Origin: Gammaproteobacteria bacterium
GTDB taxonomy: Bacteria > Pseudomonadota > Gammaproteobacteria > Woeseiales > Woeseiaceae
Length of the DNA: 5,606 bases
Direction: 5' to 3'
Assembly: GCA_002717685.1 (NCBI GenBank)
Contig: PBBK01000017.1
Location: 17,844 to 23,449 of the forward strand
Under the pieces are notes generated by a model. The model was given only the letters and a program-made list of their open reading frames with translations, ran no database searches and was not told the DNA's origin. Below are positions 1-5,606 of the stretch, one piece after another. Each line of letters begins with the position of its first letter. Within the stretch, counting starts at the first letter, position 1. The translations under genes and the position numbers were made by a program.

Positions 1-267
1 CATCAAATACGCGTACATTTTGCTTGGCGACGACATCCTTTATTTGGTGACCCACTATATGGGCAACGTTTAGCCATTCCCTCGGGTATGGACAAGTACA
101 CTCAATCAGTAATTCGATCTTTTAAACGACAAGCACTATGCGCTAGATCGTTGGATTTTTTACACCCAATGACCAACAAAGAAATGTCATTTCAAATTCC
201 TCTAGCTTTTGATTTCGAGGAGTTAATCAGCGCGCTTAAACAAGATGTTCAGAGTATGGTCGAATGA
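1..267 (+). CDS. rluD: 23S rRNA pseudouridine synthase RluD, C-terminal fragment (5' end outside window)
   Basis: Frame 1 is open from the first base to TGA at 265-267 and encodes the last 88 residues of a RluA-family pseudouridine synthase. It begins inside the conserved HQIRVH motif, followed by HPLFGDPLYG and, further on, KRQALCA and LDFLHPMT; these line up with the end of E. coli RluD (HPLVGDPVYGG, RQALHA, LYHPI). RluD makes pseudouridines in helix 69 of 23S rRNA during late assembly of the large subunit. The S4-like domain and the HRLD segment with the catalytic aspartate lie to the left of the window and cannot be checked. RluC and RluA share the same C-terminal motifs, but the directly overlapping pgeF downstream is the E. 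coli rluD-yfiH arrangement and favours RluD. The family call is firm; the exact paralogue is slightly less so. Confidence 0.9.
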   Translation, partial: HQIRVHFAWRRHPLFGDPLYGQRLAIPSGMDKYTQSVIRSFKRQALCARSLDFLHPMTNKEMSFQIPLAFDFEELISALKQDVQSMVE

Positions 268-1010
268 ATACATCGTATTTTATAAAAGCTAATTGGCCAG
301 CACCTAATAATGTTATTGCTGGGACAACTTTAAGAATGGTGCGTCTAAATAAAGAATTAAAAGCAAGTTTTAATCTGGCCGATCATATAGGTGATGATCT
401 AGAAAAAGTATTTGTTAATAGAGAAATTTTTAAAAAACAACTAAATTTATACCAAGAGCCATACTGGCTCCACCAGGTACATGGGAATTGTGTAGTAAAA
501 GCTCCTTTTCGAAAAATTCTCCCAACAGCTGATGCTTGTGTAACGAATACACCTAACACCGTTTGTATTATTTTAACTGCAGATTGCCTGCCAATTTTTT
601 TCACATCTGAAAAAGGTGATTTTGTAGGTATTGCGCATGCAGGTTGGAAAGGAATGCTTGCCGGTATTATTGAAGAAACAATAAGTTCTTTTGAGATTGA
701 GCCTCAAACTTTGATGGTATGGTTAGGCCCAGCTATTTCTCAATCTGCTTTTGAAGTAGGAGATGAAGTAAGGGATCAATTCCTGCTAAAAGAAAGAGAA
801 GCAGAACAGTTTTTTCTAAAGAATCCAAATAAGCGATGGCAAGCTGATCTCTATGGATTGGCAAAGCTTAAACTTAATAATTATGGCGTCAAAAAAATAT
901 TTGGCGGACAATATTGCACATTCAAACAGCAAAAAAAATTCTTTTCTTATCGTCGTAATAGACAAAGTGGCCGAATGGCTAATTTTATTTATATTAATAA
1001 TTACTCATAA
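264..1010 (+). CDS. pgeF: Peptidoglycan editing factor PgeF (YfiH, multicopper-polyphenol-oxidase/laccase-domain family)
   Basis: This 248-residue cytoplasmic protein is full length for the family (E. coli YfiH is about 243). The family fold carries a Cys/His metal site. Bacterial PgeF is known to remove wrongly made UDP-MurNAc-L-Ser so that L-Ala stays at position 1 of the stem peptide, and relatives show purine-nucleoside phosphorylase/deaminase activity. Visible motifs are WLHQVHG (H73), LTADCLP (C108), AHAGWKG (H125), WLGPAI at 153-158, FEVGDEV at 163-169, FGGQYCT (C218) and FFSYRR followed by GRMA near the end; H73, C108 and H125 match the catalytic triad. The start ATG overlaps the rluD stop in an ATGA, and no strong Shine-Dalgarno precedes it, so translation is probably coupled to rluD. 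Residues 24-36, where relatives usually read TR-x-GGVS, read LRMVRLNKELKAS instead, which is unusual. Function by homology is confident; the substrate is inferred. Confidence 0.95.
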   Translation: MNTSYFIKANWPAPNNVIAGTTLRMVRLNKELKASFNLADHIGDDLEKVFVNREIFKKQLNLYQEPYWLHQVHGNCVVKAPFRKILPTADACVTNTPNTVCIILTADCLPIFFTSEKGDFVGIAHAGWKGMLAGIIEETISSFEIEPQTLMVWLGPAISQSAFEVGDEVRDQFLLKEREAEQFFLKNPNKRWQADLYGLAKLKLNNYGVKKIFGGQYCTFKQQKKFFSYRRNRQSGRMANFIYINNYS

Positions 1011-1061
1011 ACATCCTTGTCTCTTTAGTTTGTTCATAATAAAATTTTTATATATTGTTTT

Positions 1062-1065
1062 GGAG
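1062..1065 (+). promoter_or_regulatory. Ribosome binding site (GGAG) that fixes a GTG start
   Basis: GGAG lies 8 bases before the GTG at 1074, good Shine-Dalgarno spacing. It supports GTG rather than a later ATG as the start, in agreement with the family's invariant MPIYEY N-terminus. The surrounding gap (1011-1073) is AT-rich and holds no gene and no convincing promoter. Confidence 0.75.
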
Positions 1066-1073
1066 ATTTAAGA

Positions 1074-1412
1074 GTGCCTATATATGAATATGTCTGTCAA
1101 AATTGTAACCATACGTTTGATGAACTTCAAAAAATTGGAGATATTCCGTTAATAAAATGCCCTGATTGTGAAAAATCAGAATTAAAACGATTGATATCTG
1201 CACCGCGTTTTCGTCTAAAAGGAGAGGGTTGGTACGAAACGGATTTTAAGAAGAAAAACCAACGTAACATTTTGAAAAATGACAATGAATCCAGTAAAAA
1301 GGAAGAAACAAAGGAAAAAAAGCCCCTCGAAACAAAAAAAAGTGAAAATAAATCTTCAGAAAAGATAAAATCAAATGAATCGAAACCTAAGAAATCTGGT
1401 AAAAATAGGTAA
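1074..1412 (+). CDS. FmdB-family zinc-ribbon protein with a long Lys/Ser/Glu-rich tail
   Basis: This 112-residue protein starts at GTG. Residues 1-58 are a textbook FmdB/CxxC_CxxC zinc ribbon: MPIYEYVC, cysteine pairs C8/C11 and C29/C32 that should bind one zinc, then ISAPRFRLKGEG and WYETDF. The family is named after a putative regulator of formamidase expression, but for most members, including this one, no role is established; small zinc ribbons like this may bind nucleic acid or protein. Residues 59-112 are low complexity, almost entirely K, S, E and N, highly basic and probably disordered. The gene ends 6 bases before the DUF502 gene and is likely co-transcribed with it; FmdB-DUF502-aspS is a common gammaproteobacterial order, hinting at a shared but unknown housekeeping setting. 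There is no signal peptide or membrane segment. Family assignment is strong; function is unknown. Confidence 0.92.
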   Translation: MPIYEYVCQNCNHTFDELQKIGDIPLIKCPDCEKSELKRLISAPRFRLKGEGWYETDFKKKNQRNILKNDNESSKKEETKEKKPLETKKSENKSSEKIKSNESKPKKSGKNR

Positions 1413-1418
1413 ACAACT

Positions 1419-2081
1419 ATGAAAAACTTTCGTCGTTATCTTATAGCAGGGCTTTTAGTTTGGTTACCGATTGGCGTGACGGTATTTTTGGTACGAATTA
1501 TGATTGGCTTGATGGACCGAAGCTTACTTTTGCTGCCTAGTCAATTTCGTCCAGAAAACGTGATTGGATTTGGAATCCCCGGTCTTGGTTTTTTATTAAC
1601 TATTATAGTTTTACTTCTCACTGGCGTACTTGCAGCTAACTTTGTTGGGAAAAGTATGGTGAGTTTTGGGGAAAGTTTGTTAGATCGCATTCCTTTTGTT
1701 CGGTCTATATATTCAGCCACAAAAAATTTCGCAGAAATAGTGTTTTCAGGTTCTGGTCAATCCTTTAAAAAGGTTTTATTGATTGAATATCCAAGAAAAG
1801 GGATATACAGCCTTGCATTTCAAACATCATCAGAACTGGGTGAGGTTCAAGAAAGAGTTGGAGAAGACCTAGTTTGTACATTCGTGCCAACTACCCCAAA
1901 TCCTACCTCCGGTTATATTATTGTCCTTCCTAAGAAGGATATTATAGAGTTGGATATGGAGGTAGAACAAGCACTTAAGATGATTATGTCTCTCGGAGTA
2001 GTAGTTCCTTCATGGGGTAAGAAAGATCTGGATGATCTTCCAGAATCTGTTAACAGAAAATTGAGAAATGATGATAACTAG
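1419..2081 (+). CDS. DUF502 family inner-membrane protein
   Basis: This 220-residue protein matches the DUF502 family in length and motifs. Two hydrophobic helices are visible, at about residues 7-30 and 50-76, the second glycine-rich at its start (FGIPGLGF). Then come the conserved IPFVRSIYSATKN (91-103), a soluble domain with VPTTPNPTSGY (156-166) and VLPKKDI, and an amphipathic EVEQALKMIMSLGVVVP segment near the end. A short basic N-terminus (MKNFRRY) suggests the N-terminus is cytoplasmic, so the soluble domain would be too; this is inferred from the positive-inside rule. No biochemical function is established for this family. An AGGT at 1407-1410, overlapping the fmdB stop, gives a modest ribosome binding site 8 bases before ATG, which points to coupled translation. 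The C-terminus is polar and charged. Family call firm; role unknown. Confidence 0.92.
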   Translation: MKNFRRYLIAGLLVWLPIGVTVFLVRIMIGLMDRSLLLLPSQFRPENVIGFGIPGLGFLLTIIVLLLTGVLAANFVGKSMVSFGESLLDRIPFVRSIYSATKNFAEIVFSGSGQSFKKVLLIEYPRKGIYSLAFQTSSELGEVQERVGEDLVCTFVPTTPNPTSGYIIVLPKKDIIELDMEVEQALKMIMSLGVVVPSWGKKDLDDLPESVNRKLRNDDN

Positions 2082-2101
2082 ACTGATGGTTAATATGATT
2101 C

Positions 2102-2130
2102 TTGCAGACTGGCGTTATACCCCGTAATAT
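2102..2130 (+). promoter_or_regulatory. Possible weak sigma-70 promoter for aspS
   Basis: In the 83-base gap between the DUF502 gene and aspS, TTGCAG (2102-2107) and TAATAT (2125-2130) are 17 bases apart. The hexamers match the TTGACA/TATAAT consensus at 3 and 4 of 6 positions. Transcription would begin near 2137, leaving a leader of about 28 bases. In AT-rich DNA such matches occur by chance, so aspS may equally be read from further upstream. Confidence 0.3.
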
Positions 2131-2151
2131 TTTGTTTTTCTTTTCTTATAC

Positions 2152-2155
2152 GTGA
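2152..2155 (+). promoter_or_regulatory. Weak Shine-Dalgarno (GTGA) before aspS
   Basis: GTGA lies 9 bases before the aspS ATG and could pair with the 3' part of the anti-Shine-Dalgarno. No stronger purine-rich site is present. An in-frame TGA at 2153-2155 blocks any start further upstream, so the ATG at 2165 is fixed despite the weak site. Confidence 0.4.
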
Positions 2156-2164
2156 ATATCAATT

Positions 2165-3952
2165 ATGCGCAGCCATTATTGTGGAGAAGTAGGAACCTCT
2201 TTAGTAGATACAGAAGTTGATGTAACTGGTTGGGTTCATCGACGTAGGGATCATGGCGGAGTTATTTTTGTCGATCTTAGAGATAGGACAGGTTTACTTC
2301 AAATTGTATTTGATCCAGACCAGGCTGAAATTTTTGCAGAAGCTGAACGTATTCGTAGCGAATTTGTCCTTTTAGTAAAAGGAAAGGCTCGGCTAAGACC
2401 TGAAGGAACAGTTAACAAAGACATGAAAACAGGGCAAGTTGAAGTCTTAGCTACAGATCTTGTTACTCTCAATGCATCTCCTACGCCTCCTTTTCATCAT
2501 GATGAGAATGCAAATGAAGAATTAAGACTTAAGTATCGTTACCTAGATCTTCGCCGTGAAGAAATGCAAAAGAATTTGCATCTGCGTCACAAGGTTACCC
2601 AATCAATAAGAAAATTTCTTGATAAGAATGGGTTTTTAGATATTGAAACACCAATGTTAACTCGGGCTACGCCTGAAGGTGCTCGAGATTATATTGTTCC
2701 AAGTAGAAATCATATAGGTAAGTTTTTTGCTTTACCTCAATCACCTCAGATTTTTAAACAACTGCTAATGATTTCTGGCTTCGATCGTTATTATCAGATT
2801 GTTCGCTGTTTTCGTGATGAAGATCTTCGAGCTGACCGGCAACCAGAGTTTACTCAGTTAGATATTGAAATGAGCTTTGTCGATGAGTCATCAGTAATGA
2901 TTATGATGGAAAAGCTTATTCGTAATCTTTTTAGTAATGTTTTGAATGTAAAATTACCCTCACGATTCAAAACTATGGCCTATAAAGACGCAATGTTTAA
3001 ATATGGATCTGATAAACCGGATCTCAGGATTCCTTTAGAATTGATCGAAGTATCTGATTTGATGAAAAATGTTGAGTTTAAAGTTTTTTCCAAACCAGCT
3101 AATGATACTGAAAGTCGCGTCGCAGCTCTATGTGTTCCTGGGGGTTCTTCTCTTACTAGAAAAGAGATTGATACCTATACTGAGTACGTAAGTCGATATA
3201 ATGCTAGAGGGTTGGCATACATAAAAGTTAATGATATTAAATCTGGTAGAGAAGGATTACAGTCACCAATAATTAAATTTTTTACAGATGATACTGTTAG
3301 TGAAGTTCTTAAGAGAGTTTCTGCTAAGAATGGAGATATTATCTTTTTTGGTGCTGACAAAGAAAATATTGTTAATGATGCCTTAGGAGCACTTCGGGTA
3401 AAAATTGGTATAGATCATCACATGGTCTCCGAAGGATGGGAGCCTGTATGGATTACTGATTTTCCGATGTTTAAATTTGACGATATCACTAAGAAATGGA
3501 CATCTTTGCATCACCCATTTACAGCCCCAGCAACTGATGATCTACAGATACTAAAAAAATCTCCCGGACAGGTATTATCTCGTGCTTATGATATGGTTTT
3601 GAATGGTTCTGAGATTGGTGGCGGGTCAATTAGAATTCATAATAAAGCGATGCAATCCGAAGTTTTTAAATTACTTGGCATTAGTGACGATGAAGCTGAT
3701 GAGAAATTTGGTTTTTTATTAAATGCTCTTGAGTATGGATGCCCACCACACGGGGGTATTGCATTTGGAATCGACCGTATGGTTATGTTGATGGCAAATG
3801 CCGAAAGCATACGTGATGTCATCGCTTTTCCAAAGACACAATCGGCAAATTGTCCTCTTACTGATGCACCAAGTGAAGTTCCCCAGGAGCAATTAAGAGA
3901 AGCAGGTATTCGTCTTCGAACATTAAAGAAAACTGAGAAAAAAAAGAATTAG
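2165..3952 (+). CDS. aspS: Aspartyl-tRNA synthetase, probably non-discriminating (Asp/Asn)
   Basis: This complete 595-residue bacterial-type class IIb synthetase (E. coli 590) attaches aspartate to tRNA using ATP in the cytoplasm. Domains in order are: an N-terminal OB-fold that reads the anticodon (about 1-105, starting MRSHYCGE); class II motif 1 around 151-166 with P163; the TPEGARDY flipping loop (169-176); QSPQ (192-195); motif 2 [18 protein letters not shown] (216-233) with R217 and E219; the bacterial GAD insertion (about 290-415); and motif 3 [12 protein letters not shown] (531-542) with R538. All catalytic signatures are intact. H30 in RRRDHGG and G81 in RPEG match the two positions (His31, Gly82) that let the Pseudomonas aeruginosa enzyme also charge tRNA-Asn, whereas the E. 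coli enzyme has Leu at the first. The C-terminus ends in a lysine-rich tail coded by an A-rich stretch. The gene follows the DUF502 gene and ends facing the sulfatase gene. Confidence 0.98.
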   Translation: MRSHYCGEVGTSLVDTEVDVTGWVHRRRDHGGVIFVDLRDRTGLLQIVFDPDQAEIFAEAERIRSEFVLLVKGKARLRPEGTVNKDMKTGQVEVLATDLVTLNASPTPPFHHDENANEELRLKYRYLDLRREEMQKNLHLRHKVTQSIRKFLDKNGFLDIETPMLTRATPEGARDYIVPSRNHIGKFFALPQSPQIFKQLLMISGFDRYYQIVRCFRDEDLRADRQPEFTQLDIEMSFVDESSVMIMMEKLIRNLFSNVLNVKLPSRFKTMAYKDAMFKYGSDKPDLRIPLELIEVSDLMKNVEFKVFSKPANDTESRVAALCVPGGSSLTRKEIDTYTEYVSRYNARGLAYIKVNDIKSGREGLQSPIIKFFTDDTVSEVLKRVSAKNGDIIFFGADKENIVNDALGALRVKIGIDHHMVSEGWEPVWITDFPMFKFDDITKKWTSLHHPFTAPATDDLQILKKSPGQVLSRAYDMVLNGSEIGGGSIRIHNKAMQSEVFKLLGISDDEADEKFGFLLNALEYGCPPHGGIAFGIDRMVMLMANAESIRDVIAFPKTQSANCPLTDAPSEVPQEQLREAGIRLRTLKKTEKKKN

Positions 3953-3953
3953 A

Positions 3954-3992
3954 GTAAAAAAAGTGTTTAATAAGGGTATATAGTCTTTTTAC
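3954..3992. terminator. Possible weak bidirectional terminator between convergent genes
   Basis: GTAAAAA (3954-3960) can pair with TTTTTAC (3986-3992) around a loop of about 25 bases. Each arm gives a T-run on one strand, so the element could in principle serve both aspS and the sulfatase gene. The stem has a single G-C pair and the loop is large, so it would be weak; the position between convergent stop codons is the main argument. The 47-base gap holds nothing else. Confidence 0.22.
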
Positions 3993-3999
3993 ATCATGC

Positions 4000-5606
4000 C
4001 TATAGTTTTAACCATTGCGCAATGAGTTCTGATTGGATTTTAGGGTACTGATTAGCAAGATTTATGGTTTCTCCGGGATCATCCACGAGATTGAATAAGA
4101 GCCATTTATTTCTATCTCCTGTAAGAGTATTGGCATCATCGTCATCACTTTGGATCTGAATAATTTTCCAAGGCCAACGAACTAGAGCTTGTTTTGTTTC
4201 TGATGTCATCCATGGAATTGATTCTGATTTATCATGGACCGGGATATCTTCACCCTGAAGTTGTTTCCAAAAAGAACGGCCACGTACTGGGGGAGATTCT
4301 TGAGTTTTAAGGCCTGTTTCCATTTTATTCATGTTGGCAATATCTAAAAAAGTGGGAAGAATATCCATTACTGTGAGATAGCGCCGGTCAAAGCCGCCTG
4401 AGTTTTTAATCGAATTATGATTGACAAAGGTTGCAGCTAGCGTTCCCCCAGAATACAAAGAGCCTTTTAGTTCCCTATAAGGCGCTGTTGCAGCTTCACC
4501 CCAGCCTCGCCCATAAGCCGTCCAGGACCCTTCGCGGCCCATATTGGATAGGCTGTTATCCCAATCACTTCGAGGTATAAGTTTTGGTCTCCAACTCGAA
4601 TCACTACCAGAGGCACCATTATCAGACATGAATAGGATTACGGTATTATCCAAGGAAGATGTATCTTTTAGATAATCAATAAGACGTCCTATATGAAAAT
4701 CCATGCTTTCTACCATTGCTGCATATATTTCCATGGCACGCGAAGAGGCAATTTGTTGCTCGCTGGAAAGGCTATTCCAAGTTTCAGCTTGCCCCTTGTA
4801 GTTATTTAGGCTTAAGTTTTCCGGGAAAATTTTTAGCAAATTCGCTTTTTTTACACGTTCTTTGCGAATTTCGTCATAACCCATTTCATAACGACCTGCA
4901 TAACGGTCGATCCAGTGATCAGGAACTTGAAGCGGTAGATGAGGTGCAGTGAACGCAAGATAACCAAACCAGGGTTTATTATCTTTTTTATTGGCATCAA
5001 TATAGCTAATTAGTTTATCTGTGAAGAGACTTGAAGAAAACCAATCTTCGGGTAAAGATTTGATTGGTTCTCCATTTTCACGATAGGCGTTATACGATTC
5101 TGGGAAATTGCTATATCCAAGATGATTATCAGCTGGCGGAAGAAGCGCATATGAAGATTCAAATCCTCGTTCGGCCGGACCTTCATGTGCTTGTATTCCT
5201 AAATTCCACTTTCCCGCCATGTAGGTGTGATAACCTGCAGCTGAAAGTCTTTCCGGTAATGCCATAATATCTGTTCTCAATGCATCGTTATGCTTGCTGA
5301 GCCCTGCCTCACGATAAGTTCTGCCAGACATCAGCATGGCACGTGTTGCGAAGCACATTGGTGCTACGTGGAAATTAGTTAGACGTACTCCAGCGTATGC
5401 AAGTGAATCAAGATTAGGTGTCGCAATTTCACTACCGAAAAAACCAACGTCTGTATATCCTAGATCATCAGCAACAATCAATAAAATGTTTGGTCGCTGA
5501 TCAACGTTACTAGTATTAATTGATTTAGTTTCACTAAAACGTTGATTATCCTCACACCCAGTTGTTATAAGCATGATAGTGATAAGAAAAGCAGCCGAAG
5601 AAATAA
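4000..5606 (-). CDS. Type I (formylglycine) sulfatase, probable lipoprotein, 5' end outside window
   Basis: The frame runs from TAG at 4000-4002 to the window edge without a stop. Residues are numbered from the ATG at 5574. The sulfatase fold is clear: PNILLIVADDLGY (metal ligands D36, D37), APMCFATRAMLMSGR (C74, the residue converted to formylglycine, and R78), MAGKWNLG (K122), FTAPHLP (H212), MSDNGA (D318, N319), RELKGS (K370) and a MDILPTFLDI segment near 403-412. Spacing and surrounding text (ERGFESSY, MEIYAAMVESMD) resemble the Pseudomonas aeruginosa arylsulfatase group. It should hydrolyse a sulfate ester; the substrate cannot be told. Ten further codons upstream of that ATG (ISSAAFLITI) plus MLITTG-C7 form a hydrophobic run ending in a lipobox-like site, so the true start is beyond 5606 and the protein is probably an envelope lipoprotein (Glu at +2 fits outer-membrane sorting). 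Odd points are CxAxR in place of CxPxR and Asn124 where GKWHLG has the catalytic His. No sulfatase-maturing enzyme or transporter gene is visible. Confidence 0.93.
   Translation of the reverse strand, partial: ISSAAFLITIMLITTGCEDNQRFSETKSINTSNVDQRPNILLIVADDLGYTDVGFFGSEIATPNLDSLAYAGVRLTNFHVAPMCFATRAMLMSGRTYREAGLSKHNDALRTDIMALPERLSAAGYHTYMAGKWNLGIQAHEGPAERGFESSYALLPPADNHLGYSNFPESYNAYRENGEPIKSLPEDWFSSSLFTDKLISYIDANKKDNKPWFGYLAFTAPHLPLQVPDHWIDRYAGRYEMGYDEIRKERVKKANLLKIFPENLSLNNYKGQAETWNSLSSEQQIASSRAMEIYAAMVESMDFHIGRLIDYLKDTSSLDNTVILFMSDNGASGSDSSWRPKLIPRSDWDNSLSNMGREGSWTAYGRGWGEAATAPYRELKGSLYSGGTLAATFVNHNSIKNSGGFDRRYLTVMDILPTFLDIANMNKMETGLKTQESPPVRGRSFWKQLQGEDIPVHDKSESIPWMTSETKQALVRWPWKIIQIQSDDDDANTLTGDRNKWLLFNLVDDPGETINLANQYPKIQSELIAQWLKL

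Noticed and set aside
383..604. Minus-strand open frame of 73 codons inside pgeF
   Set aside because: It lies wholly within a well-conserved gene on the other strand, has no recognisable domain, and is a shadow.
853..1071. Plus-strand open frame overlapping the end of pgeF, ending in a hydrophobic stretch
   Set aside because: It overlaps the highly conserved C-terminus of pgeF in another frame. The hydrophobic part comes from AT-rich DNA, and no ribosome binding site or family match is visible.
1011..1073. Possible promoter for the FmdB gene (TTGTTC at 1030, CATAAT at 1035, TATATT at 1051)
   Set aside because: No pair of hexamers has acceptable spacing. Using TATATT would put the transcript start on the ribosome binding site, and CATAAT has no -35 at the right distance.
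2046..2057. Perfect 12-base palindrome TCTGTTAACAGA
   Set aside because: It sits inside the DUF502 coding sequence, has no loop or T-run to act as a terminator, and has no second copy that I noticed; a chance palindrome is the simplest reading.
3175..3822. Two minus-strand open frames of 61 codons inside aspS
   Set aside because: Both are antisense to conserved AspRS domains and encode nothing recognisable.
3938..3945. A8 run near the aspS stop as a possible programmed frameshift site
   Set aside because: It encodes a lysine-rich tail beyond the conserved core. No stimulatory structure or meaningful alternative frame follows, and A-runs are frequent across this AT-rich window.
4716..5267. 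Two plus-strand open frames inside the sulfatase gene
   Set aside because: They are antisense to conserved sulfatase sequence and have no family features.

Overview
The window looks like chromosomal DNA from a low-GC gammaproteobacterium, plausibly aquatic or marine. The gammaproteobacterial call rests on a RluD C-terminus overlapping pgeF (the E. coli rluD-yfiH order) and on an aspartyl-tRNA synthetase that reads very like the Pseudomonas enzyme. Hand counts on a few 60-base lines give roughly 33-38% GC in the housekeeping genes and somewhat more in the sulfatase gene (about 42-52% in two lines). The marine suggestion comes only from the low GC and the lipoprotein-type sulfatase, and is an inference.

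Layout, left to right. Bases 1-267 are the 3' end of rluD (23S rRNA pseudouridine synthase), entering from outside the window. It overlaps the start of pgeF (264-1010, peptidoglycan editing factor) by 4 bases. A 63-base AT-rich gap leads to a short zinc-ribbon protein of the FmdB family (1074-1412). Six bases later comes a two-helix inner-membrane protein of the DUF502 family (1419-2081). After an 83-base gap with a possible weak promoter comes complete aspS (2165-3952). All of these lie on the + strand. A 47-base gap separates aspS from a convergent, minus-strand type I sulfatase (4000 to the right edge), whose 5' end lies beyond the window.

The + strand genes are housekeeping: ribosome modification, cell-wall precursor quality control, a small zinc protein, a membrane protein and tRNA charging. 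FmdB-DUF502-aspS is a recurrent gammaproteobacterial cluster. The yebC/ruvC genes that often follow aspS do not follow it here; the sulfatase does, so the conserved block seems to end at 3952.

I see no clearly new system, mobile element, CRISPR array, tRNA or rRNA. The points most worth a second look are: two active-site departures in the sulfatase (CxAxR instead of CxPxR, and GKWNLG instead of GKWHLG); AspRS residues that match the non-discriminating type, implying indirect Asn-tRNA synthesis; and a diverged N-terminal motif in PgeF.
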